Source of the DNA: Pantoea endophytica
Lineage (GTDB): Bacteria > Pseudomonadota > Gammaproteobacteria > Enterobacterales > Enterobacteriaceae
DNA: 64,000 nucleotides
Direction: 5' to 3'
Assembly: GCF_002858935.1 (NCBI RefSeq)
Contig: NZ_PJRT01000005.1
Location: 1 to 64,000 of the forward strand
This document shows, piece by piece, positions 53,916 through 63,120 of this stretch (positions are counted from its first letter, which is position 1; each line of letters opens with the position of its first letter). The notes beneath the pieces were generated by a model that was not told the DNA's origin, made no database searches, and saw only the letters and a program-made list of their open reading frames with translations. The translations under genes were made by a program, and so were the position numbers.

Positions 53916-54482
53916 TTATTTTTTACGCCCATTCTTTATGGTCAGTGTGATGGCTGAAATCAGGAAATAGAGAACACCAAAAGCGGCGTAAGGTGCAACC
54001 GTGGTGACATCCAGAGCAGCATTACTACTCGCCTGTTTAAACATAAACACACCCGCCAATGCAGATTGTGCTCCACTCAAGACCATAGCCCATTGTCCAT
54101 TTGAATTTTTCCAGCGACGGATGGAAGCAGAAAGCTGCAATACACCAGAAAAAATCGCCCATATTCCAAAGACTTTAATGGTTGTATTCATGCTGATAGA
54201 AAGAGCCCAGATAATAGCCGCTGCGACCACCAGGCTAACGATAAAGTTAAATTTTTGGGGTGGGTTTAGTGCTAAGCCCCCTGACTGTCTTGCATCAAGA
54301 TAATTGGCGAATGCGTCCCATGTAGGATACAAAACAAGCAGAATGGCACCAACTATGGGATTGTGTTTGCCAATGAATAGCGCAAGTGCAATCCAGACAA
54401 TTGAACCTGCAGCACGGATATAATAATAAGCTTGAAGCCATTGATTTTGAATGTAGGTAGATGTAGCGAAATTGGATTTCAT
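53916..54482 (-). CDS. DUF308 (HdeD-like) membrane protein
   Basis: 188 residues; the start at 54482 follows GGAG with 8-nt spacing, and an ATG 10 codons upstream is less supported. It has about six short transmembrane helices with small-residue-rich segments (IRAAGSIVWIALALFIG, GIWAIFSGVLQLSASIRRW), the hallmark of DUF308/HdeD-like proteins. HdeD contributes to acid resistance in E. coli, but most DUF308 members have no known role. Neighbours do not help. Confidence 0.75.
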   Translation of the reverse strand: MKSNFATSTYIQNQWLQAYYYIRAAGSIVWIALALFIGKHNPIVGAILLVLYPTWDAFANYLDARQSGGLALNPPQKFNFIVSLVVAAAIIWALSISMNTTIKVFGIWAIFSGVLQLSASIRRWKNSNGQWAMVLSGAQSALAGVFMFKQASSNAALDVTTVAPYAAFGVLYFLISAITLTIKNGRKK

Positions 54483-54696
54483 TATGATTCTCCGAAATAG
54501 GTTGGACTTCACAGAATATTCCAGACGATTGATGGCCGAATTAGAGTCGGCAATTAATCAGTCGTAGGATTAACAAAATGTGTAAAGCTTATAAAAACAC
54601 GCTTTTTAAGGAAAAACAGAGCGTATAAAAATGTTGCTCGATAAAAAAACGACACTGTGTCAAAAAATTAATCTTAATTTTTTATACAGTCTTGGA

Positions 54697-55350
54697 TTAA
54701 CGATATAGGTTTAGGTCGCAAGCATTCTGGCGGTAACCTGTTCTGTCTAACCTACGTAGTCTGCGTAAACGCAAGGGCTGCCTTATGTAACCTGACACAG
54801 AGCTCCGGACTAAGTCAGGAAAAATCCCGATAAAAAAGTAGGTTAAAGGCGCCATCACAGCAACCGGAATCGTTTGCTGACATTCATATTTGAAATCGGT
54901 ATTAAGTGAATAACTGCAGGGATCTCTGCGTACTTCAGGATGTTTTTTGTTCATTATCACACACGAATCAGAAAAGGATTCAGGAACATATTCCGCCTTA
55001 CTGACGTCAGCTATCTCCCTGCAAAAACCGCCAGTTACGCTACGTTGTCTAAGGTGTTCACAATACTGTTTTCCTGAAAAAGAAACTGACCTGAATGGCT
55101 GTAATAACATCTTCCTGCTAGCGAGTAGTTGAGCAACCAGCGAGTCGATGTCTGCCAGGTGAGGTGGCATACTGATCGATTGCTTTAATACTGCTGACTC
55201 ATTCAATCCAGAATTTCCGGAGAGTTTGAGCTGAGTCTGTAAAAAGGGCTGAAAACCTGACGCAGTGGTAACAGAAGATCGGGAATTCATTCTTTCTATG
55301 TTTAATGCTGCCAGGTCCGGCATTGAATGCAAAGCGCGGATAGTGTTCAT
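54697..55350 (-). CDS. Hypothetical protein, possibly TetR-regulated
   Basis: About 217 residues from the ATG at 55350 (GGAG, 9-nt spacing); an ATG at 55365 and a further extension to 55395 are possible. No known family. The N-terminal half is Ser/Leu-rich (MNTIRALHSMPDLAALNIER), the middle has several Cys, then a hydrophobic segment (VAVMAPLTYFFIGIFPDL) and a basic end (RLRRLRRLDR). AT-rich compared with neighbours, so it may be acquired, or a degraded gene. Upstream at 55471 is the same TetR-type operator as before the catalase-like gene, which argues for expression. Reality of the ORF is uncertain. Confidence 0.4.
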   Translation of the reverse strand: MNTIRALHSMPDLAALNIERMNSRSSVTTASGFQPFLQTQLKLSGNSGLNESAVLKQSISMPPHLADIDSLVAQLLASRKMLLQPFRSVSFSGKQYCEHLRQRSVTGGFCREIADVSKAEYVPESFSDSCVIMNKKHPEVRRDPCSYSLNTDFKYECQQTIPVAVMAPLTYFFIGIFPDLVRSSVSGYIRQPLRLRRLRRLDRTGYRQNACDLNLYR

Positions 55351-55365
55351 TAATAATTTCTCCAT

Positions 55366-55682
55366 CAAAGTAAAGTCACATTGAAATAGCCTCAATCAAA
55401 GTCTTCGCTGGCTATATCACTTCCTCCAAATCATGCTTACATTAGTACGGACAAACACTGCATTACATACCTACTAGAAGATAGGCTGAGTTACTACAAT
55501 GCCACTTGCAGTTATTCTTTGTATGATCCGGATATTTCATTCAACATCACGAAATCCAGTCAACTAAATCGCTCTAATGTTTAAATATCTAACCGGTACA
55601 AAGACTGCCCATCAACTATTTCAGCCCGAGTAGCCGAACACTTGAAGAGTTCGGCTAGTAACGTTTTATTGTCTGAGTTACT
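55366..55682. other. Intergenic region with a TetR operator and hairpin
   Basis: 317 bp. It holds the operator at 55471-55488 and an inverted repeat TAGCCGAAC / GTTCGGCTA at 55631-55657, which is close behind the TetR stop (minus strand) but without a T run. Confidence 0.5.
55471..55488. promoter_or_regulatory. TetR-type operator upstream of the unknown 217-residue gene
   Basis: CTACTAGAAGATAGGCTG matches CTACTAGTAGGTAGGCTG at 58066 in 16 of 18 positions. It is about 120 bp before the 55350 start. Confidence 0.6.
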
Positions 55683-56273
55683 TCAGCTGGTTTTCGTTAA
55701 TCTTTTAATCACTGGCTCGACAATTTGCTGAAATACATCAGCGTTATTAAAGGCACGCGAAGATATAATTGCACCATGCACCGTAGCCATTAGCGATTTG
55801 GCCTCTGTAGCTGCACTTTCCCGTAGAATAAAAACGCCATTTTTTTCACCTCTGCTCAGTACATCAGTGAGCCAGTTAGTGAGATCGTTGAAATGCCCAC
55901 TGACTTCCTTAGCCACTTCTTTAGGTAAAATCGTTAATTCAACAGCCAGCATCACGCAAATGCAGAAAGGAGAATTGTTCTCACGTATGCAGGTCGCCCA
56001 GAAATTCACGTAGCTGTTAATTTCACCTAATGCATCACCAGAGAAATGCTGGCTGGTTGCCGCCATTCCTGCTTGTGCCTGCTGTCGATAATCACTCACG
56101 ACTGCCTGAACCAGATCCGCTTTGCCAGGGAAATGGTGGTGAATACTCGACTTACGAATCTGCACCCGCTCGGCTAAATCAGCATAACTGAAGCTGTTAT
56201 AACCGCCTGCTGTCAGCAGAATTCTGGTGTGGTGCATAATCTCTTCGGCTTTCTGTGAACGTTCTGTACTCAT
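55683..56273 (-). CDS. TetR family transcriptional regulator
   Basis: A 196-residue protein; GGAGCAAGC precedes the ATG. HTH at about 10-55 (LLTAGGYNSFSYADLAERVQ, IRKSSIHHHFPGKADLVQAV). The C-terminal domain is of the AcrR/TetR_C type with paired Cys (FCICVM) that could sense oxidants or metals, which is speculation. It is the last gene of the operon with the catalase-like peroxidase and cytochrome b561 (54-bp gap), so it is likely an autoregulated repressor acting at the CTACTAG operators. Confidence 0.92.
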   Translation of the reverse strand: MSTERSQKAEEIMHHTRILLTAGGYNSFSYADLAERVQIRKSSIHHHFPGKADLVQAVVSDYRQQAQAGMAATSQHFSGDALGEINSYVNFWATCIRENNSPFCICVMLAVELTILPKEVAKEVSGHFNDLTNWLTDVLSRGEKNGVFILRESAATEAKSLMATVHGAIISSRAFNNADVFQQIVEPVIKRLTKTS

Positions 56274-56327
56274 GCTTGCTCCAGCAGCAACGGTAAAATA
56301 ACTGCAAATCGATAAACGGCCACGAAC

Positions 56328-56909
56328 CTACTCAGCGTCAGCCGGATTGTCAAGCGCACCGCGCGTCAAGCGTTTGCGTTTATATGCACCCGCCATACTG
56401 CTAAATACGCCGTCGCGCAGAATCAAAGCGTGGTACAGAGCTGCGGCAAGATGCAACATAACAGTGATGAAAAGCGCCATTGCTACCAGGCTGTGAAGCG
56501 GACGTAAAATGGCATAAGCGTTGTTGCTGATCGGAACAATGGGCGGCAGCACAACATGACCCAGTGTGACGGGATACCCCGCCGCTGACAGCATCGCCCA
56601 ACCGATCAGGGGCTGAGACAGCATCATGGCATACAGTGCCCAATGAGACAGATGCGCTAAGAATTTCTGCCAGGCAGACAGCGTGGCTGGAAGTGCTGGC
56701 TTAGCAGTGCTGAATCGCAGCCAAAGCCGCACAATGACCAGCATTAAAATCATCAAACCCAGCGGCTTATGAATCGCAACCAGCAGGCCGTGCAATGATG
56801 AAACCGTGGATACCATTGCGACACCAATAAATAACATGGCCATAATAGCCGCAGCCATCACCCAGTGAAGTACGCGCAGTGCCGGGTGAAAAGTGTTGTT
56901 ATGTTTCAT
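56328..56909 (-). CDS. Cytochrome b561 family protein
   Basis: A 193-residue membrane protein with four helices. The haem-ligand histidines are seen in RVLHWVMAA, AIHKPLGLMIL, and HSLVAMALF/MLHLAAALYHAL near the C-terminal helices, the pattern of di-haem b561 (CybB-like). The ATG overlaps the stop of the upstream catalase-like gene (TGATG), so the two are translationally coupled. It probably passes quinol-derived electrons to the periplasmic-facing peroxidase. Confidence 0.92.
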   Translation of the reverse strand: MKHNNTFHPALRVLHWVMAAAIMAMLFIGVAMVSTVSSLHGLLVAIHKPLGLMILMLVIVRLWLRFSTAKPALPATLSAWQKFLAHLSHWALYAMMLSQPLIGWAMLSAAGYPVTLGHVVLPPIVPISNNAYAILRPLHSLVAMALFITVMLHLAAALYHALILRDGVFSSMAGAYKRKRLTRGALDNPADAE

Positions 56910-57952
56910 CAGTGGGCTCCGGCCTGTTCATGAGTGCGTGCATTATAGGATTTAGCGTAAGCGGATGAGCGGGCATTAAGAAGCGGGTCATCCGAAGCCG
57001 TAATACCATCAGGTAAAATCAGCGGGTCATAGTTAATGTCGTTACAAACGCCCTGCTGTTGTGCCGTTGTCTTATTAATTGTCAGCGTTCCGGCATTAAT
57101 CACCTGACGATCGGCAGGCCAGCCAATCGATGCGTCATTGCCTTTATCACCAGAGCCCGCCACTGTAACCATCAGATCCCATTTCTGCGGCCCGTTCGCT
57201 AGCCGCTGCTGTAAATCACGCTGCAAGAAATTGGCGTCGTTTTTCTCATTTTCATCCATCGCCTGATAGTCAGCGTGCGGCACCATACTCCAGCGCACCA
57301 GGTGGGAATGGCCCTCTTTATCAATGAAATTAAAGGCGTTCAAACTGTTAAATTGATCGCGGACCCAGCTGGAAGAGGGAACATATTGCTTTGCCCAGGC
57401 AAAGAAAGGTTTGATCTCTGGATGCTGACGTACAAAAGCCTGCATTCTGGCCGGATCAGGTTTACCGGTTTTTGCATCCGGCAGCGTGGCGGTCTGCAGG
57501 TCATAGAAGCCCTGCACGCTTTGTACCGGAAAAAAAGGCATTGCATTCATGCCTGTGCGCCACTGTTCACCATTTTTCTGATAGAAAGCCAGCGCCATAC
57601 TGCGTATCGGTACTGCATAATCAGGCGCATTGGGATTTCCGCCTGCGATAGCTAAACGGCCCACCACAGGCGTAACGCCTGAGGCAAACAGTGCAGCTCG
57701 TGACAGGGCGCTGGCGTTACCGTTGGCAGAAAAATCCCCCAGAATACAAACGCCCTTTGCATGATTACGGCGATAACCCGGGTGATTGCCATTAGATTTT
57801 TCTAAGGCAGTAATCAGCTTATCCGATGTCAGCCTGCCAGTATTCAGCCACCCGCCCGCCCACACGAACAAGGCGATCAGCAGTAATGGGATCACAATTA
57901 TTATCGCCAAGCGCACTATTTTATGACCGACAGAAAGAAAAGGTTTATTCAT
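56909..57952 (-). CDS. Membrane-anchored catalase-related peroxidase (SrpA-like)
   Basis: About 347 residues from the ATG at 57952; ATGs at 57967 and 57991 are alternatives. An N-terminal hydrophobic segment (IVRLAIIIVIPLLLIALFVW) acts as an anchor or signal. The catalase-family core follows: GNHPGYRRNHAKG with the distal His, GDFSANGNASALSRAALF, FPVQSVQGFYDL, and VPSSSWVRDQFNSLNAF. It is shorter than true catalases, as in the small catalase-related peroxidases that reduce peroxides. The overlap with cytochrome b561 suggests a periplasmic respiratory peroxidase pair. An operator lies about 115 bp upstream at 58066. Confidence 0.9.
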   Translation of the reverse strand: MNKPFLSVGHKIVRLAIIIVIPLLLIALFVWAGGWLNTGRLTSDKLITALEKSNGNHPGYRRNHAKGVCILGDFSANGNASALSRAALFASGVTPVVGRLAIAGGNPNAPDYAVPIRSMALAFYQKNGEQWRTGMNAMPFFPVQSVQGFYDLQTATLPDAKTGKPDPARMQAFVRQHPEIKPFFAWAKQYVPSSSWVRDQFNSLNAFNFIDKEGHSHLVRWSMVPHADYQAMDENEKNDANFLQRDLQQRLANGPQKWDLMVTVAGSGDKGNDASIGWPADRQVINAGTLTINKTTAQQQGVCNDINYDPLILPDGITASDDPLLNARSSAYAKSYNARTHEQAGAH

Positions 57953-58264
57953 GAAAACACTCAACATTGCAGAATTTAGTTCACTGTTCATCCGGGCGTA
58001 ATCATTAAGATTTTGCTTTTAATAACTGGATGACATTCAGAAGTCATGTAAGACGCTCGATAAATCTACTAGTAGGTAGGCTGCGCTGTCAAATAATTAT
58101 TCCTCCTTTTATAAGTTGCTGTCCCCTCCATGTCATACCGGCTTGTTCACATTCTGGAGTGGCCCCGTTCCCGCAAACAATTGCTGTCCTTACGATGAGG
58201 GCTCTGCTCCTCGCTCATAGCAGACCTCAAGACATTGCAAACTGGCGCCTGCCTTATTTTCACT
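57953..58264. other. Promoter region of the peroxidase operon
   Basis: 312 bp between two minus-strand genes. Contains the TetR-type operator at 58066; no gene seen. Confidence 0.5.
58066..58083. promoter_or_regulatory. TetR-type operator upstream of the peroxidase operon
   Basis: CTACTAGTAGGTAGGCTG with a perfect 10-bp palindrome CTACTAGTAG at its start. It matches the site at 55471. Confidence 0.65.
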
Positions 58265-60574
58265 TTAATGGGATTCAACAGCCTGCGGAGTGACAACGTC
58301 GCGTGACCGCAGTGTGATACGTACCGGCGCAGATTTATACGATGGCGTACCGCTCTCCTTGTCGATGTAGTCCAGTGGAATCAGAACGTTAGCCTCCGGA
58401 TAATAGGCTCCAATCGATCCCTGTGAGATGGCATAGCGAATTACCGTCATGGATTCCAGACGCATACGGTAGCCCGGCACTGCTGACTCCAGATCCACAA
58501 CATCCCCGTGCTCAAGCCCCAGACGTTCCAGATCAAAGTCACACATAAACAGGACATCACGGCGACCAAATACTCCGCGGTAGCGATCATCCATGGCGTA
58601 AATCGTCGTGTTGTATTGATCGTGACTGCGAAGCGTAATCAGACGTAGCACGTCGTCGCCCGGCACCGTCAGGTCCTCATGCGTGCCCTGATAAAGCGAA
58701 AACATCGCTTTACCGCTCGGGGTCGGCCAGATGCGATCCCGCGGCGGCAGTGGCATCTGAAAACCACCGGGTTGGCGAATGCGGGCATTGTAATCATCGA
58801 ATCCGGGTATGGTTTTTTCGATCAGGTCGCGGATGAGATCGTAATCGGCTATCAACTCATTCCAGTTAACCCGCGTTCTCGGCAGAGCCGCGATGGCCAT
58901 CCCGGCAACAATGGCCGGTTCAGAACGCAGCAGCGGCGACGCTGGCTTCAACTTTCCGGAAGAGGCGTGCACCATCGACATGGAATCTTCAACAGTGACC
59001 GACTGGCGATTGCCAGACTGCTCATCCAGTTCGGTACGGCCAAGGCACGGCAGCAGTAGTGTCTCTTTCCCGGTCAGAAGATGAGTACGGTTCAACTTGG
59101 TCGCGATGTGAACACTGAGTTCAAGTTCACGCATCGCCGGAAAGGTCACGTCTGAATCGGGCAGCGCCACGGCAAAATTTCCTCCGAGGCAAATGAGCGC
59201 CTTCGACTGCTTATCGACTATCGCTTTCATCGCCTGCACCGCATCATGACCATGATGCGACGGTGGTGTAAATCCAAACACGTTTTCCAGCTTATTGAGA
59301 AAATCGGACGACGGTTTCTCAGTTATCCCCACGGTACGGTTACCCTGCACGTTGGAGTGGCCTCGTAACGGACAAACGCCTGCGCCGGGTTTACCTATAT
59401 TGCCTCGCATTAGCAGCAGATTGACCAACAGGCGCACATTATCCGTACCGCGGTTGTGCTGTGTAATGCCCATACCATACGTCAGGATAGTGGCATTCGA
59501 TTTGACGTAAGCTTCAGCGACGCGCCTGAGATCTGCCTGCTTCAGGCCAGAGTCTTGCTCGATTAATGCCCAGGATGTGGCTTCGATGTCCGCCGCGAAG
59601 CGCTCAAACCCTTCTGTGTGCTCGCGGATAAAGTCATGATCCAGTGCCGTACCGGTTTCAGCCTCAATCGCCAGCACCGCTTTGGCGATACCTTTAAGCG
59701 CAGCCGAATCGCCACCGGCACGGACCAAATAATACGTTGACGCGATATCGGTTGAGCTGTTGGTTGCCATCTCCATGACATTCTGCGGGTCGGCAAAACG
59801 CTCAAGCGCGCGTTCGCGCAGCGGATTAAACACGATAATCGGTACGTTACGGCGCGCCAGCTCGTGCAGCGTTCCCATCATGCGCGGATGATTGGTTCCT
59901 GGATTATGACCCATTGAGAGAATAAGCTCTGCGCTATCGAAATCGTCCAGTGATACGGTGCCCTTACCGATCCCAATCGACTGAGGCAAACCTACGCTGG
60001 TTGCCTCGTGGCACATATTTGAACAATCAGGAAAATTGTTAGTACCATACTCCCGGGCAAAAAGCTGGAACAAATAGGCCGCCTCGTTTGATGCGCGACC
60101 GGAGGTATAGAACTCAACCTCATCTGGCGGCAGTGCAGCTAACTTATTGGCAATACGCGTAAAAGCCTCTTCCCAGCTCACTTCGATGAAGGTGTCGCTT
60201 GCTGCATCATAGCGCAGCGGCGTGGTTAACCTGCCGTATCCCTCCAGCTCATAATCGGAACGCTGTAGCAGCGACGTAATAGTGTTTTCGGCAAGAAATG
60301 CCGGCGTAACGCGCTTGGTGGTCGCTTCCCATGTGACCGCCTTAGCGCCATTTTCACAGAACTGGAAGGTTGAGCCATGATCCTTATCCGGCCAGGCACA
60401 TCCGGGGCAATCAAACCCATCGGGCTGATTAGTGCGCATCAGCGTAGGCGGCGCTTTTAAGGTATCCATTTGGTTTTTAACGGCTATTGCGGTTGCCTTA
60501 AGTGCTCCCCAACCGCCCGCCGGGCCATCATAGGGGTGTACGCCTGGTACTGTGCGATGATTTTTTTTGCTCAT
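58265..60574 (-). CDS. FdhF/YdeP-family molybdopterin oxidoreductase
   Basis: 769 residues from the ATG at 60574; a few in-frame codons upstream are possible. The N-terminal Cys motif FDCPGCAWPD replaces the usual [4Fe-4S] CxxC set of formate dehydrogenases. The molybdopterin core has SNMCHEATSVGLPQSIGIGK and MGHNPGTNHPRMMG, with PLRGHSNVQGNRTVGI downstream. The C-terminal dinucleotide-binding domain has LRSHDQYNTTIY and YYPEANVLIPLD. E. coli YdeP is linked to acid resistance and is under EvgA control; the physiological reaction is not established. No accessory genes are adjacent. Confidence 0.92.
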   Translation of the reverse strand: MSKKNHRTVPGVHPYDGPAGGWGALKATAIAVKNQMDTLKAPPTLMRTNQPDGFDCPGCAWPDKDHGSTFQFCENGAKAVTWEATTKRVTPAFLAENTITSLLQRSDYELEGYGRLTTPLRYDAASDTFIEVSWEEAFTRIANKLAALPPDEVEFYTSGRASNEAAYLFQLFAREYGTNNFPDCSNMCHEATSVGLPQSIGIGKGTVSLDDFDSAELILSMGHNPGTNHPRMMGTLHELARRNVPIIVFNPLRERALERFADPQNVMEMATNSSTDIASTYYLVRAGGDSAALKGIAKAVLAIEAETGTALDHDFIREHTEGFERFAADIEATSWALIEQDSGLKQADLRRVAEAYVKSNATILTYGMGITQHNRGTDNVRLLVNLLLMRGNIGKPGAGVCPLRGHSNVQGNRTVGITEKPSSDFLNKLENVFGFTPPSHHGHDAVQAMKAIVDKQSKALICLGGNFAVALPDSDVTFPAMRELELSVHIATKLNRTHLLTGKETLLLPCLGRTELDEQSGNRQSVTVEDSMSMVHASSGKLKPASPLLRSEPAIVAGMAIAALPRTRVNWNELIADYDLIRDLIEKTIPGFDDYNARIRQPGGFQMPLPPRDRIWPTPSGKAMFSLYQGTHEDLTVPGDDVLRLITLRSHDQYNTTIYAMDDRYRGVFGRRDVLFMCDFDLERLGLEHGDVVDLESAVPGYRMRLESMTVIRYAISQGSIGAYYPEANVLIPLDYIDKESGTPSYKSAPVRITLRSRDVVTPQAVESH

Positions 60575-61217
60575 ACAAATTCGGCTCACGTGAATGTAAT
60601 TTATGATGCTGCAGCCCCTGTGGAGGTTGCTTAACGTAACAGCGATATGTGCAGGTGTTACCTGAGCCTGAATATCCCTTCATCCACTGATGTTATGGAT
60701 AGTTTCAAGGTAGCAAAAAAAACAGATCTCCCACGCTGGTTATCAATTGGTTACTTTTTTAATTCATTCCTCTGACTGGCTAGCCAAGAGCAACGACCGG
60801 AATTTCAATTTATCTACTCAGTGGAAGTGTATTGCCGCTTAGGGAAGGCGTGCCTGAATGATTATTCTGGAACGTAAAGAGTGTCCCGTCGGGAAAGCCG
60901 TCATTTGTACTTTCTTTAACGAAATAATTATCTAATGACGATACATTTATTTCATCGTGCAAACGTTTTACTTTTTCCAGCTAACTGTCACAATAAAAAA
61001 GCTACATAAATAGCGCGCTATTATAAAGCACGCGACATATATAAATGATAAAAATTCTTATTTATAGTGACAACACCGGGGAAAACCTTATGCACACACG
61101 CTTTTGTTGGGCAGGTTTACGACGCACCGCAGGTTATCGCGGGCGTTTATAAGCAGCACTTCGCTACCACAAGGTCCGTTCGCCACCCTCACGGGGGTGG
61201 TTAACGGTTGACCGGCA
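60575..61217. other. Long intergenic region, no gene seen
   Basis: 643 bp, AT-rich. It should carry the YdeP-like gene promoter. A short hairpin CCACCC / GGGTGG lies at 61183-61200, just beyond the DUF3606 gene, without a T run. Confidence 0.5.
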
Positions 61218-61424
61218 CTAACGTTTTGGGCGAGAAGTGGGGGTTGTCTCAAGCCACGCGCGCACGTTCTCCAGGTCCGGCCCGACTTCGCGCAGGGCCT
61301 GACTCAGTCGGTCTTGTGTGGTGCTTAACTTCAGAGTCCAGAACGTGATTTGCCACTGCTCGCGTATCTCTACCTGACTGAGGTCTGCGGGAATACGCCG
61401 CTGAATGTATTGACGGTTTTTCAT
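61218..61424 (-). CDS. DUF3606 family small protein
   Basis: A 68-residue protein; AGGA lies about 8 nt before the ATG. The core VEIREQWQITFWTLKLSTTQ then LSQALREVGPDLENVRAWL follows the DUF3606 pattern (basic/aromatic strand and two helices). Function unknown. No partner gene is adjacent. Confidence 0.75.
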   Translation of the reverse strand: MKNRQYIQRRIPADLSQVEIREQWQITFWTLKLSTTQDRLSQALREVGPDLENVRAWLETTPTSRPKR

Positions 61425-61771
61425 TATTTTTATCCTTTTCTGTTTTATGTAGGAACGCCCGGCATGAGGCTTGCCAGCGCAATAAATTCCCTATATTGAA
61501 CAATCACCCTGGATAAAATAGAGGAATATTCCTGCTGTTGAGGTGGGGATAAAAAAGGAGAGTAATCCTGGCGAGGCCAGCGATTTATTCTGACATGTGT
61601 TAACAATATCTATTTCATTAAACTAAAAAATAATTATTTTCATTTCTTCTTAATAAGCCTCTGATAAATGAGAAAATTAAAACACTGCATCCAGGTCAAG
61701 TTAACGTGATGTTTAGAGGCGGGTGAGCGATACACCCAAATTCACTCCATCCCGTATTTAAGGAGTTTTCT
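61425..61771. other. Intergenic region between DUF3606 and HTH genes
   Basis: 347 bp, AT-rich, no gene seen. The AGGAG at 61761 belongs to the following HTH gene. Confidence 0.45.
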
Positions 61772-62011
61772 TTGAGAAATCAACTTTTAGAGCGGCCCGT
61801 GGCCATACAGCATAATATCCGTGATCTCAGGCTTGCCGCTGGCCTTTCACAACAGAGTGCCGCTGAGCGTTTCGATCTTAGCCTGCGTGTTTGGCAGTCG
61901 AAAGAGTCTGCGAAGAATCCAGGGCAGCTCAGCCAGGGCGAATATGAATTGTTATTGTTGCTGGCTGGGCAACATCCATATTTTGCACTGGTGTCGCAAC
62001 AAAAAAAGTAA
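61772..62011 (+). CDS. Small helix-turn-helix (XRE-like) protein
   Basis: 79 residues from a TTG at 61772, chosen because AAGGAG lies 7-8 nt upstream. The HTH is at about 13-55: IRDLRLAAGLSQQSAAERFD then LRVWQSKES, a Cro/CI-type fold. There is no second domain, so it is a DNA-binding domain alone, like small phage-type or toxin-antitoxin regulators. No toxin gene is next to it. Targets unknown. Confidence 0.7.
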   Translation: MRNQLLERPVAIQHNIRDLRLAAGLSQQSAAERFDLSLRVWQSKESAKNPGQLSQGEYELLLLLAGQHPYFALVSQQKK

Positions 62012-62137
62012 GCTGCCTTGTCCGTATCATTCGATAAAGATCAAGCACTGCGATGGCCTCACGCGTTTTGCACAAAAGAGACTGAGCATTTCAATTCAAT
62101 GGTCAGGCACTGCATCAATGTCACAGAGTTAGCCGTA

Positions 62138-63016
62138 TCACTGGCTAATCAAACTGAGTAGATGCATCACCGTCCTGGAGGGATTGTTGCGCCGCCAGGC
62201 AAAGGCGATATCGGTAAACAGGGTGTTATTCTCTATTTCGCAAAACGTAACGTGCGGGTTGCTCACACAGCACATGGACTCTGGTACCAACGCGATGCCG
62301 CAACCTGCTCCGACCATGCCGAGAGACGAGGTGATTTGGGGAGCCTGAATAAATCGTGTTGTGGTGAACCCCGCGCGCAGACAGGTGCTGACGATGAGCT
62401 CATACAGGCTGGGTGCGACTTCACGCGGAAACATAATCAATGTTTCGTCCACCAACTGCGCTAATGCAATGGTGCCAGAGGAGCTACATGCATGGCCCGC
62501 AGGTAACGCAATCATCATTCTTTCGGTAGCGATGACTTTCAAATTGAACGCTTTGCTGCTTTCACACGGCAAACGAATAAACGCCGCATCAAGCAACCCA
62601 TCCCGCAGATCCTGCATCAGCAAAGCCATATTCTCCTCCCTGGCAATGAGTTCCATTGCCGGATAACGCGTTCTAAAACGCTGAAGAAGGTCAAACACGG
62701 GTGCCCCGAAAGCGACAGAACTGGCAAACCCGAGCGACATCTGTCCGCTTATGCCCCGCGCCATACCACGGGCTTTCTCAAGCGCATGGTCGGCCAGCTG
62801 CACAATCTCATTGGCGTCATTTAGGAATGCCCTTCCCGCATCGGTGAGTTCAACGCCGCGCGTCAGGCGTTTCAGTAATGGTGTCCCAATCTCATGTTCC
62901 AGCCGCTGTATTTGCTGGCTCAGCGGTGGCTGAGAAATGCCAAGCATTTCTGCAGCACGAGTGAAATGTAGCGTCTCGGCGACAGCAACAAAATAACGCA
63001 GATGGCGAAGTTCCAT
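62138..63016 (-). CDS. budR: LysR family regulator of the butanediol operon (BudR/AlsR-like)
   Basis: A 292-residue protein. HTH at about 1-60 (FTRAAEMLGISQPPLSQQIQ RLE), effector domain about 88-292. It is divergent from budA-budB with a 104-bp gap, the BudR/AlsR arrangement in which acetate or low pH activates acetoin and butanediol synthesis. Assignment of the symbol rests on position and family. Confidence 0.85.
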   Translation of the reverse strand: MELRHLRYFVAVAETLHFTRAAEMLGISQPPLSQQIQRLEHEIGTPLLKRLTRGVELTDAGRAFLNDANEIVQLADHALEKARGMARGISGQMSLGFASSVAFGAPVFDLLQRFRTRYPAMELIAREENMALLMQDLRDGLLDAAFIRLPCESSKAFNLKVIATERMMIALPAGHACSSSGTIALAQLVDETLIMFPREVAPSLYELIVSTCLRAGFTTTRFIQAPQITSSLGMVGAGCGIALVPESMCCVSNPHVTFCEIENNTLFTDIAFAWRRNNPSRTVMHLLSLISQ

Positions 63017-63120
63017 ATCAAAAACGTCTCAAAGTTAACAGGTTTCGCTATTGGATTCGGTAAGCCAAAAAGCCCACCATGATATTAACACGGCTTAACT
63101 ATTGGTTTGCGAGGTGGCAA

